From DAOTXK01 sp034430555 (GTDB lineage: Bacteria > Chloroflexota > Anaerolineae > Aggregatilineales > Ch27): a stretch of DNA of 6,175 nt. Both the position numbers and the translations under genes were made by a program. Under the pieces are notes generated by a model that had not been told where the DNA came from, did not search any database, and saw only the letters and a list, made by a program, of their open reading frames with translations. Position 1 is the first letter of the stretch. Each line of letters opens with the position of its first letter. The stretch lies in the NCBI GenBank assembly GCA_034430555.1, contig DAOUEM010000429.1, positions 1-6,175 on the forward strand, written 5' to 3'. This document shows, piece by piece, positions 1-6,175 of this stretch.

Positions 1-3000
1 GTACCCATGACCACCGACGAGTTGGAGCGCGCCGTCACCGGCCCCGCCGACCGAGTGGGCATCTCGCTCGAGACGGGCCTCGCCACCACCATCGTGACCG
101 AGGTCAGCGAGCAGCCAGGTGCGCTGCCCATGCTGCAGTATGCGCTGACCGAGTTGTTCGACCATCGCGAGAATGGCACCATGACCCTGGCCACCTACCA
201 GGCCATGGGCGGCACGCTAGGCGCTTTGGCACGCCGAGCGGATGCGGTCTACACCGGACTACCTACCAATGAGCAGGCGCTGGCTCAACAGGTCTTCCTG
301 CGATTGGTGACGTTAGGTGAAGGCACCGAAGACATCCGCCGGCGCACGCTCAGGAGTGAGTTGGCGTCGGTGGGGGGAGAAGCGACTCAGATGGTGCTAG
401 ATGCATTCGACCGCGCCCGGCTGCTGACCTTTGACCAGGACTTCAGCACCGGCGAACCCAGCGTTGAGCTGGCACATGAGGCCATCATCCGCGAGTGGGG
501 CCAACTGCGCGAGTGGCTGGATGAGGGGCGGAATGATATCCGCTTGCAGCGCCTGCTGGCTCGAGCCAGCGAAGAATGGCAACGCGCTAATCGTGACTCC
601 AGCTACCTGCTGCATGGTTCACGTTTGGCGCAGTTTGAGGAGTGGGCATCCTACACCAACGTCACACTCACTGTCGAGGAGCAAGGCTTCCTAAACAAAA
701 GCATTTCTGAAGAACGGCAGCGCCTTACCCAGCGGCGGAGATTTCGCAACATTTTTTTGACCGTTGCGATCTCCCTAGCTATTGTGATGACGGGATTAGC
801 GCTATTTGCTTTCGATTCGCGCACGACGGCGATCAGTGCACGCGCAACTAGTGATTACAATGCCCAAGCTGCTGCTGCAAATGCGGCTGAGGTACAAGAA
901 CTCGCACTGGTGAATGGTGCAAGGGCCGCCATGGGCAATCAGGACCTAGAACTGGCCGTTGCCCTTGCTGTAGCGGCTAATCGGTTTCCCGCTTCCTCAG
1001 GACAGGCACAATTAGTGTTGAGTGAGGCAGCATATGCTCCAGGATTAGTTCGCTATCTAGCTCAAGCGGAAGCCCACCGGCTTGAGTTGAGCCCCGATGG
1101 TCGCACTGTCCTCAATGGTGGCTTCGGCAGTCTGCAGTTATGGGATTGGGTAACTGGCGATATCATTCACGATCTACAGGGACATGGCAGTCTGGTCCAT
1201 GATGCTATCTTCAGCCCAGCCGGTCGTTTGGCACTCTCATCTGACATCGATCAGGTCATACTGATGTGGGATTTGGAGACCGGCGAAGCCATCAAACGCT
1301 TCGAGTTTCCTTCAGGAGTAAACTCTCCTGTATGGACGTTGGCTTACCACCCGGATGGTCAACACGTTCTTGGTAGTGTTACCACTCGTGACGACGGCGT
1401 TAAGATGGTTGAATGGGATGCAGCAACCGGAACTATCACTCGCCAGTTTTCGGGTGTGGAGTTCTTTGGCGCACTAGACCTGGACATAACTTCTGATGGC
1501 CGTAGGGCGATGACCACCGGCTGGGATGGGACCTGGGTCCTGTGGGATCTGGAGACTGGCGATCCAATCCACGTCTTCGCTGACGCCCATAAGGATTGGA
1601 CTTCTGGCTGCTTCACACCTGATGGCCAAAGAGCGCTAACGGGTGCACAAAACGTGGATGGCACCCTGGCGTTGTGGGATGTTGAGACATTCGAACTCAT
1701 ATGGCGTTATGAAGCAGAAGACGAATCGTTTTTCATGACCACATGCAATGTCGATGGTCGTACGGCACTAACCAGCGATGGAGTCATTCATTTGTGGGAT
1801 TTGGAGAGGCTGGAAGAAATCCCGCTGTCAGGCAATGGTGGCCTTTTTACAGGTATGCTGGCAGAGGCAGTGCTCAGCCTTGACGGTAACACGCTAATCC
1901 ATTACACACCTAACGGTATTGGAATTCTGGACTTACAGCATGGCGCTGAAGTCTCGCGATTTCCCCTTGAACTGGACGCTGTCTTCGCTGAATTACCGCC
2001 GGAAGTCGCTGGCATCAATCCATTTGAGGTGGACTTCAGTCCAGATGGCCGCTTGATGTTTCTGGGAACTGCTATCTGGCATCAAGACGATCCAACCTAC
2101 AGGCCAGGCCCGAATCTTCTTTATGATCTCTCAACCGGTCAGAGAATACAGCAGTTGGGCGAGGTAGACATTCAGGCACCGTATATCAGCGGGGCCAGTG
2201 GGGCTGCTTTCAGTCCTGACGGCAGCACAATAGCCATGCCTTACCGCACCGGCCAGTTGTTTTTGGGACAAGTTGAGAATGGCCTCATGTCGCAGCCATT
2301 CGTTGGACACCGGAGTGTTGTACTCGATGCAGCGTTCAGCCCGGATGGCCGAACCTTGCTGTCGTGCGGCGCAGATGGTCTGATCTTCCTCTGGGATGTT
2401 GCCACTGGACAGGAGATCCGGCGTTTTGTCGGTCACCATGGGGCGGTACATGCCATCGCTTTCAGTCCTGACAGCCGCACTGCCCTATCTGGAGCCGAAG
2501 ACGGACAAGTCAACTTGTGGGATGTGGAAACTGGTGGGCTAAACGCCAACTTTAATGGCCACGAGGGTGCCATTATGCACGTTGCGTTCAACCCCGGTGG
2601 ACAGACAGCACTCTCTACCGGCTGGGACGGCCTGGTTATCTTGTGGGACTTGACCACAGGCCAGGAGATACGCCGTTACATCGGTCATGACCAGTTTTCC
2701 AACTTCGCCACATTCTTGCCTGATGGCGAAACATTCCTGTCGACTGGGCCAGAAGGCGCATACCTTTGGCATCTGACCTCAGGTGAGCGGATTCGGTTTT
2801 ACCCAGGTGATTTCGACGGCATCTCCCTCAATCCAGATGGGCACAGTTTTTACACGTTCGATCGTGATAACCACGTGGTCCGAGAATTTCGGCTAGATAC
2901 AGCCGATGAGTTGATGGCTTGGACACTGGCTAACCGTTATGTAAGGGAACTAAACTGCAGTGAACGGGATTTGTATCAGATAGAACCTCCCTGTAACGAA

Positions 3001-3555
3001 GAGGGAATCCATCCCACACGAACGCCTTATGCGACTGCACTGCCCTCATCGATTGCCACATTGACACCTGATACTGATTCCGCTCAGGAAACCACGATTC
3101 CAAATCCAACAATCACACCGACCATCATTCCCCGGCATTTGGAGCTGGCACACTTAGGCGTGAACCGTGGCGAGGTGGCGACAGGCGAGTCCCAAATATG
3201 GATCTACGAGGGTATTGAGGGAGATATGCTTGTTGTTCGTGTCATGGCCGACAATCCGGCCAATTGGGCCACACGAAGCGAAGAAGAGGGGACGCCAGAA
3301 AATGGCGTACTTGATACATTCCTCTCCATCACTGCTCCTGATGGGTCGGTACTTACAATAAGCCCTGCCAATGGGAGCACTGAGCCTTTCAGTGATGACA
3401 TTGAAGCCGGTACGAACACCGATTCGATGTTTGAGCTGACTCTACCAGACAATGGGTTGTATCGTATCGAAGTAAGCGGCGCAGGCCTTCAGACCGGCGG
3501 CTCCTACTCGCTGATTATCGAGTCTGAATCATTATCGACCGAAATATCTGACTAA
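1..3555 (+). CDS. nSTAND1-type NTPase / transmembrane / WD40-repeat protein with C-terminal PPC-like domain (5' partial)
   Basis: The frame is open through the left edge and the first ATG (position 7, residue 1 here) lies inside a conserved domain, so the true start and the P-loop region are upstream. Residues 1-235 match the C-terminal helical/winged-helix part of nSTAND1 proteins: PGALPMLQYALTELF near residue 38, then HEAIIREWGQLREWL, SSYLLHGSRLAQFEEW and a FLNKS motif. A basic stretch precedes one hydrophobic helix (249-269). An Ala-rich helical linker follows, then about 14 WD40 blades (348-965) and a tail with C984 and C996. A Thr/Pro linker (1001-1042) leads to a beta-rich, acidic PPC-like domain (about 1048-1173). 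If the N-terminus is cytoplasmic, the propellers and PPC domain lie outside the membrane. STAND proteins are ATP-driven switches that oligomerise on sensing a ligand; the ligand and N-terminal effector cannot be read here. The gene-level call is firm; the role as sensor is inference. Confidence 0.95.
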   Translation, partial: VPMTTDELERAVTGPADRVGISLETGLATTIVTEVSEQPGALPMLQYALTELFDHRENGTMTLATYQAMGGTLGALARRADAVYTGLPTNEQALAQQVFLRLVTLGEGTEDIRRRTLRSELASVGGEATQMVLDAFDRARLLTFDQDFSTGEPSVELAHEAIIREWGQLREWLDEGRNDIRLQRLLARASEEWQRANRDSSYLLHGSRLAQFEEWASYTNVTLTVEEQGFLNKSISEERQRLTQRRRFRNIFLTVAISLAIVMTGLALFAFDSRTTAISARATSDYNAQAAAANAAEVQELALVNGARAAMGNQDLELAVALAVAANRFPASSGQAQLVLSEAAYAPGLVRYLAQAEAHRLELSPDGRTVLNGGFGSLQLWDWVTGDIIHDLQGHGSLVHDAIFSPAGRLALSSDIDQVILMWDLETGEAIKRFEFPSGVNSPVWTLAYHPDGQHVLGSVTTRDDGVKMVEWDAATGTITRQFSGVEFFGALDLDITSDGRRAMTTGWDGTWVLWDLETGDPIHVFADAHKDWTSGCFTPDGQRALTGAQNVDGTLALWDVETFELIWRYEAEDESFFMTTCNVDGRTALTSDGVIHLWDLERLEEIPLSGNGGLFTGMLAEAVLSLDGNTLIHYTPNGIGILDLQHGAEVSRFPLELDAVFAELPPEVAGINPFEVDFSPDGRLMFLGTAIWHQDDPTYRPGPNLLYDLSTGQRIQQLGEVDIQAPYISGASGAAFSPDGSTIAMPYRTGQLFLGQVENGLMSQPFVGHRSVVLDAAFSPDGRTLLSCGADGLIFLWDVATGQEIRRFVGHHGAVHAIAFSPDSRTALSGAEDGQVNLWDVETGGLNANFNGHEGAIMHVAFNPGGQTALSTGWDGLVILWDLTTGQEIRRYIGHDQFSNFATFLPDGETFLSTGPEGAYLWHLTSGERIRFYPGDFDGISLNPDGHSFYTFDRDNHVVREFRLDTADELMAWTLANRYVRELNCSERDLYQIEPPCNEEGIHPTRTPYATALPSSIATLTPDTDSAQETTIPNPTITPTIIPRHLELAHLGVNRGEVATGESQIWIYEGIEGDMLVVRVMADNPANWATRSEEEGTPENGVLDTFLSITAPDGSVLTISPANGSTEPFSDDIEAGTNTDSMFELTLPDNGLYRIEVSGAGLQTGGSYSLIIESESLSTEISD
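1045..2901 (+). repeat. WD40 repeat array encoded within the STAND gene (about 14 blades)
   Basis: Blade-closing motifs of the LWD type recur every 40-50 residues, with the Trp or its equivalent at residues 379, 421, 470, 513, 557, 597, 641 (ILD), 706 (LYD), about 754 (degenerate), 796, 838, 880 and 921. A last degenerate strand falls near 960. Most are preceded by an SPDGR-like turn and followed by a TGxxI/GH segment. Blades 10-12 (W796, W838, W880) are the most canonical, each 42 residues apart. Blades 7-9 are weak and have long insertions. Fourteen blades would fit two seven-bladed propellers, with the weak middle blades around the boundary. The count at the degenerate positions is uncertain by one or two. 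Confidence 0.85.
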
Positions 3556-3575
3556 GCTTGGTGAGTATGTGGCTA

Positions 3576-3605
3576 AGCAACTAAGATTACGCAGCCTTAG
3601 TTGTT
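3576..3605 (+). terminator. Inverted repeat just after the STAND gene, candidate terminator
   Basis: AGCAACTAAG at 3576-3585 can pair with CTTAGTTGTT at 3596-3605 (eight Watson-Crick pairs, one G-U and an outer A-U) around a 10-nt loop. It begins 21 nt after the TAA of the STAND gene. The stem is AT-rich and no clean U-run follows beyond the TTGTT inside the stem, so it is a weak intrinsic terminator at best. Confidence 0.4.
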
Positions 3606-3708
3606 CTCACAATGTGTTGACAGACGAGTTCAAAATCGAGAAACTGGCCCCAGGCGACGTAGCCAGCGAGCGGTCCATGCCCGTCGCTCCCGTTTATAAC
3701 TGCTAAAT

Positions 3709-3729
3709 AGGTCAGCTAAGAGCTGACCT
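3709..3729 (+). terminator. Perfect 9-bp hairpin followed by TTATCTTT, candidate terminator
   Basis: AGGTCAGCT (3709-3717) and AGCTGACCT (3721-3729) are perfect reverse complements separated by only AAG. A T-rich stretch (TTATCTTT) follows on the plus strand. The position, about 150 nt past the STAND stop codon and before the next candidate gene, fits transcription termination. The T-tract is interrupted, so a dyad operator or protein-binding site remains possible. Confidence 0.5.
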
Positions 3730-3862
3730 TATCTTTCCCACCGTAGACTGGATCGCAGCCACTGTCAGCGCTCTGGTCTTTTTTGTACCTTTACAAGTCC
3801 ATAGGCAGCTCGGCGATTCTCTATCCTCATGGAGGTGCATCCGCATCTACTCGTACCATGCA

Positions 3863-4111
3863 GTGGATCGGAGTTTCGAACGTCACATTTCCAATGAAGC
3901 TGTGAGTTTCGCCCTTGATTACGGTGACATGGAAGTCACCTGGCGCGACGGGCATCGGTTTCGGAAGTTCACTCTGAGAGCAATCCCCAAACGCTACCGG
4001 ACTTCCCCGCACACCGCGCAATACATCGGCGTTACAGTCGTCATGGATTGGCGTCACGAAGTCGTCGTCACCGTTTATCGAGACGAAGGGGTCCAACAGC
4101 AAGCCGCTTGA
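3863..4111 (+). CDS. DUF4258-like small protein, start uncertain (possibly decayed)
   Basis: The translation from GTG 3863 gives 82 residues. With the codons just upstream, the N-terminus reads YHAVDRSFERHISNEAV, the H-A-x-x-R...R-x-I-S pattern typical of DUF4258 proteins. Family-like features continue to the end: a short acidic/basic beta region, a GVTVVMD strand and a final VVVTVYRDEG strand. Usual length is about 80-110 residues, so the body is complete. The His-Ala of the motif lies at 3857-3862, upstream of the GTG, and no ATG, GTG or TTG is in frame between a stop at 3704 and 3863. GGAGG at 3831-3835 sits 9 nt before an in-frame ATC (3845), and an ATG at 3829 is in a different frame, one base away from joining it. 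Either the start was lost by mutation or a non-standard start is used. DUF4258 genes often sit beside small antitoxin-like partners; none is visible here. The biochemical role is not known from the sequence. Confidence 0.6.
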   Translation: MDRSFERHISNEAVSFALDYGDMEVTWRDGHRFRKFTLRAIPKRYRTSPHTAQYIGVTVVMDWRHEVVVTVYRDEGVQQQAA

Positions 4112-4333
4112 GGAATACCTGAGCCCTATCGGCCCGACTACCCCACACTGATATGAAACAGGATCGCCGAACTGCTTATGAATTTGCGTTTCGAACCTAT
4201 GTCGCCTAATCTTTGATAGATATCGCTCGAAACGATCACCCTCCTATCATCGCCAACTCACAATACCTGCAACCTTTCATTCGGTCGAGCCTTTTCGATG
4301 GTATAGACTGCGCCCACACTCTTACATTGGGCA

Positions 4334-4354
4334 TACCGTTGCCGATCGGTGGTA
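4334..4354. promoter_or_regulatory. Palindrome upstream of the membrane protein gene, possible operator
   Basis: An 8-bp palindrome, CCGATCGG (4342-4349), is flanked by TACC (4334-4337) and GGTA (4351-4354), giving an imperfect dyad 20 nt before the start codon. It could bind a dimeric regulator or fold in the 5' leader. No matching second copy was seen in the window and no strong -35/-10 pair could be placed nearby. Confidence 0.25.
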
Positions 4355-4373
4355 ACGTTTCAGGGAGTTAATG

Positions 4374-5567
4374 ATGACTTATCCTGGTGATGAGAAACCC
4401 CAACAAGCGATCCAGCACGTGATCAGAACTGATCGCGCCAATATCGTCCGCACGGTAGAGAAGGCTATCTTTTCTCAGCCTGCCAACGCTTCTCTCGTGA
4501 CATACCTGTGTGCCAAGACCGAAGAAGTAGAGGAATTCATGGCAGCCGTCCAGGACGCGACCTTATCTAGTATCGGGCGCGGCTATCATTTATATGAAAA
4601 AGTAAATTGGGGGAATGCTGCCAAAGGTATTGCCGCCGGTGTTGTGGTTATGCTGCCTATCGCCTGGGTTTTCAGCCGTATCCCTTGGAGCCTGATCGTC
4701 ATCTCCGCTCTCATCCTATCTGGGATTAGCGTTGGGGTGATGAAAAAGGTCGCCGTGATTCGTCAAACTGTATTGGCTCTGGCGATAGGTGCGATTCTGG
4801 GCGGCAGCAGTTATCTCACCTGGCAATGGTTTGAATACCAGGAGTTTCGAGATGGCATTCGAGCCGATGTCATCCAGCTGCGACCCGACTTTTCCATAGA
4901 ACAACAGGAGCTTGCCATCGACCAGACTATCGAATACGAAAGTGGCTCACCGGGGATATTGGGCTACATCAAGCTCAGAATGCGCGGCCCGACGCAATGG
5001 TCCTATAGCTGGAATCCCCCTTCCTTTTTGGACTTCCTGGATGTGATCAACATCATCGAGGTAAGGGGAGTCGGGGTGCTGCTCATAGGCGCGCTGGAAC
5101 TTGGCGCCTCAATCTTTATCGGCATAGTAATGAATGATCCTAGAACCGATCCGCCCTTCTGTGAAGCCGACCAGACCGTCATGCAACCACATCGTCTATT
5201 CCCAGTGCTGCCAGGGGATGCCAGCCGGCTTACCACAGCTTTAGTCCACCCAGCCAACGACAGAGCTGCGCGCGTCCTCCGCCAAGTGAATAAACTCGAT
5301 AGTGCAGTGTACTTATGGCTCACTGTTTGTCCAACCTGCCGGCAAGGTATTCTCCATTGGCAGTACCGTCTCCAGAATGACAGAGTGAACCGGAAGCTGC
5401 CTTTAGGCTATCTCGACCAGGCTAGTGCTCAAACGCTGATGACCGCGGCCAAGCCGGCAGCGGAAAACTACAGCCAACGCGAGGTGAATGCCTTCGCCGG
5501 TTTTATGAAGTCTGTCCTGCAAGAGCAGGCGACAACTGAGGAAAACGGAGGGAACGAAGCGAGTTGA
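4374..5567 (+). CDS. Four-helix membrane protein of unknown function with a Cys-containing C-terminal domain
   Basis: The gene starts with two consecutive ATG codons (4371 and 4374). AGGGAG at 4362-4367 is 3 nt from the first and 6 nt from the second, which favours 4374; residue numbers here count from 4371. Residues 1-80 form a soluble helical N-terminal region. Hydrophobic helices lie at about 86-101, 106-124, 133-150 and 232-254. The 80-residue loop between helices 3 and 4 contains a mixed polar segment (QLRPDFSIEQQELAIDQTIE). After helix 4 comes a soluble domain with C264 (PFCEAD), C320 and C323 (VCPTCRQG) and H329, which looks like a split zinc knuckle in which the second ligand is D267 instead of Cys. 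The C-terminus is polar (ATTEENGGNEAS). With four helices both ends would be on the same side, probably the cytoplasm. I do not recognise the family and no enzyme motif is evident. The gene stands alone, with 259 bp before it and a convergent gene after it. Confidence 0.88.
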   Translation: MTYPGDEKPQQAIQHVIRTDRANIVRTVEKAIFSQPANASLVTYLCAKTEEVEEFMAAVQDATLSSIGRGYHLYEKVNWGNAAKGIAAGVVVMLPIAWVFSRIPWSLIVISALILSGISVGVMKKVAVIRQTVLALAIGAILGGSSYLTWQWFEYQEFRDGIRADVIQLRPDFSIEQQELAIDQTIEYESGSPGILGYIKLRMRGPTQWSYSWNPPSFLDFLDVINIIEVRGVGVLLIGALELGASIFIGIVMNDPRTDPPFCEADQTVMQPHRLFPVLPGDASRLTTALVHPANDRAARVLRQVNKLDSAVYLWLTVCPTCRQGILHWQYRLQNDRVNRKLPLGYLDQASAQTLMTAAKPAAENYSQREVNAFAGFMKSVLQEQATTEENGGNEAS

Positions 5568-5740
5568 CAGACCAAGGCAAGTAATCCATTCGAGGCATGT
5601 TTTACTGTGATTCAACACTATGGTTCAAGACAAGAGTCGACACAAAACCACTTGGTGGTTGATTTTCGTTTATGACTTCAACGGAATACACGCATACTCT
5701 ACCCCTATCATACCCTGCCAGAGGAGTTTATCCGGCATCT
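5568..5740. other. AT-richer spacer between the membrane protein gene and the recombinase break point
   Basis: This stretch is clearly lower in GC than the recombinase region to its right. It holds the hairpin at 5646-5660 and the ten non-homologous codons that end the truncated recombinase. A 22-codon minus-strand frame starts at ATG 5738 (MPDKLLWQGMIGVEYACIP), exactly beyond the break point; it is too short to call a gene. Nothing else could be recognised, and no clear terminal repeats or target duplications were found. Confidence 0.5.
5646..5660. terminator. Short hairpin between convergent genes, candidate terminator
   Basis: AACCAC (5646-5651) and GTGGTT (5655-5660) form a perfect 6-bp stem with a TTG loop. 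GATTTTCGTTTA follows on the plus strand and AAAA precedes the stem, giving T-rich flanks in both directions. It lies about 80 nt after the stop of the membrane protein gene, a sensible place for a bidirectional terminator, though the stem is short. Confidence 0.4.
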
Positions 5741-5914
5741 GTCGTCGGTGTACAGCTTCGCGATCTCGAAGCCCTGACGTTCCGCGTACTCACGGATCGT
5801 CTGTTCCTGACCTTCCAGCGACCAGCCCTCGGTCTGCTCTTCCGAGGAGACGCGGAGTAGGCCGCGGCCCGCTTGGGGGACAGTCCTGACGTGTCTTCGG
5901 TGGTCATTGGACAT
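5708..5914 (-). pseudogene. Large serine recombinase, N-terminal fragment (truncated)
   Basis: Residues 17-58 match the start of the resolvase catalytic domain of serine recombinases. LLRVSSEEQTEGWSLEGQ carries the nucleophile Ser (S23) after R21-V22, and the following helix and strand end at KLYTDD (residue 58, position 5741). The family then needs a G-x-SG loop, an RPxL motif, the DRLSR catalytic helix and, in large members, several hundred residues of DNA-binding domains. Here the frame gives ten unrelated residues and stops, and the other two frames do not resume the domain either. The ATG at 5914 overlaps the stop of the upstream recombinase fragment by 11 nt, and AGGGA lies just before it, so the two were probably translationally coupled. 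The intact version would have been a site-specific DNA recombinase; this remnant should be inactive. The 5' end looks well preserved, so the truncation may be recent. Confidence 0.75.
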
Positions 5915-6175
5915 CCCTTCCCTGGCAGTTTGCGAGTACCAGGTGCAGTTTCACGCCATACGCCTTCTCCAGCAGGTCGCGAACCTGCCGGAACCGTTCC
6001 GAGCGCAGGTCCAGCCGTGTCGGGCACAGCACGATAACGACCTCAAATACGCCCTGCTCGGCCTCCAGCAGCAGCGCATCCAGCGCCGGATGGTGGTAAT
6101 CCAGGTCCGTCACATGGTCGTGATAGACCCTGACCAGCTCCAGCGCTTGTTCCTCCGCATACTGGCGGAGGGTCG
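5904..6175 (-). CDS. Resolvase-domain protein with altered catalytic residues (5' partial, runs off the window)
   Basis: The minus-strand frame is open from the right edge to TGA at 5904-5906, giving 89 visible residues; a GTG at 6113 lies inside the domain and is not the true start. TLRQYAEEQALELVRVYHDH, then PALDALLLEAEQGVFEVVIV and a GVKLHLV strand, follow the serine-recombinase catalytic fold in order. The positions that should hold catalytic Arg/Asp look substituted: YHHPAL replaces the usual (D)RPAL, and PTRLDLR replaces DRLSR/DRLGR. The protein ends directly after the last core strand with no long E-helix or DNA-binding domain, so the whole protein was probably only about 130 residues. 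Gene order and the 11-nt overlap with the next recombinase suggest a two-gene operon. The Ser nucleophile region is off the window and cannot be judged. It may be a non-catalytic partner, or a decaying recombinase. Confidence 0.7.
   Translation of the reverse strand, partial: TLRQYAEEQALELVRVYHDHVTDLDYHHPALDALLLEAEQGVFEVVIVLCPTRLDLRSERFRQVRDLLEKAYGVKLHLVLANCQGRDVQ

Larger units (their letters stand above)
3556..3862. other. Intergenic stretch without a convincing gene
   Basis: About 300 bases separate the STAND stop codon from the first start codon of the DUF4258-like frame. The stretch holds the two inverted repeats listed separately. A short plus-strand frame from GTG 3614 to TAA 3704-3706 (about 30 residues, LTDEFKIEKLAPGDVASERS in its middle) looks faintly protein-like but has no recognisable homology or clear ribosome binding site. 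No RNA gene was recognised. Confidence 0.6.

Noticed and set aside
3616..3645. TTGACA at 3617-3622 as a promoter -35 box
   Set aside because: No acceptable -10 element is found 16-18 nt downstream.
3827..4102. Minus-strand frame of 91 codons opposite the DUF4258-like gene
   Set aside because: It lies fully antisense to the frame with recognisable family motifs, and its own translation shows no domain-like pattern.
4153..4209. Short plus-strand frame starting MKQDRRTAYEFAF (18 codons)
   Set aside because: It is too short, has no clear ribosome binding site or homology, and does not resemble the antitoxin-like partners expected beside DUF4258 genes.
3616..5572. The 10-mer GTTGACAGAC occurs at 3616-3625 and 5563-5572, each soon after a gene end
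   Set aside because: A shared 10-mer is expected several times by chance in a window of this size, and the flanks do not match, so it is not taken as an attachment site or element end.
5620..5889. Plus-strand frames of 89 and 62 codons across the recombinase region
   Set aside because: They run antisense to clear serine-recombinase homology, and their Arg/Ser/Pro-rich content is typical of a shadow frame in GC-rich DNA.
5728..6027. Minus-strand 99-codon frame overlapping both recombinase fragments
   Set aside because: It is out of frame with both pieces of recombinase homology and has low-complexity Arg/Ser/Pro content. It ends in TTDAG near the break, which could hint at a frameshift, but no recombinase sequence resumes after it.
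5904..6175. One recombinase gene whose two halves were swapped
   Set aside because: Both fragments contain the same helix segment (IREYAERQGFEIAKLY and LRQYAEEQALELVRVY), so they are two paralogous genes rather than permuted halves of one.

Overview
The window most resembles a Chloroflexota chromosome (Anaerolineae-like). This is an inference from protein style: a very large STAND/WD40 protein with a Thr-Pro-rich linker ending in a pre-peptidase-like beta domain, mid-50s percent GC by eye, and serine recombinase pieces at the edge. No rRNA, tRNA or CRISPR was seen.

Layout. Positions 1-3555 (+) hold the 3' part of one giant gene. It is open through the left edge, so the ATP-binding N-terminus is missing. 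What remains is the C-terminal part of an nSTAND1-type NTPase module, one transmembrane helix, about 14 WD40 blades, a conserved Cys-containing tail, a Thr/Pro linker and a PPC-like beta-sandwich. From 3556 to about 3840 there is no convincing gene, but there are two good inverted repeats that could end the STAND transcript. A DUF4258-like small protein follows (3863-4111, +). Its recognisable homology begins upstream of the first usable start codon, so it may be a decayed gene or one with an odd start. After a further ~260 bp gap with a palindrome near its end comes a four-helix membrane protein of unknown function (4374-5567, +) with a Cys-containing C-terminal domain.

The right end (5708-6175) is on the minus strand and is more GC-rich. 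It contains two overlapping serine-recombinase fragments. The upstream one (5904-6175, cut by the window edge) is the C-terminal part of a resolvase domain whose visible catalytic positions appear to be substituted. The downstream one (5708-5914) starts with a good catalytic Arg-Val-Ser motif but loses homology after about 58 residues. The point near 5741 where it breaks off is a likely recombination or deletion scar.

The genes do not form one obvious operon. The STAND protein is a plausible membrane-anchored sensor/effector of the conflict or signalling type, the DUF4258 piece is a possible orphan toxin-like relic, and the recombinase remnants mark the right side as accessory or formerly mobile DNA. 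No functional link between them is shown by the sequence.
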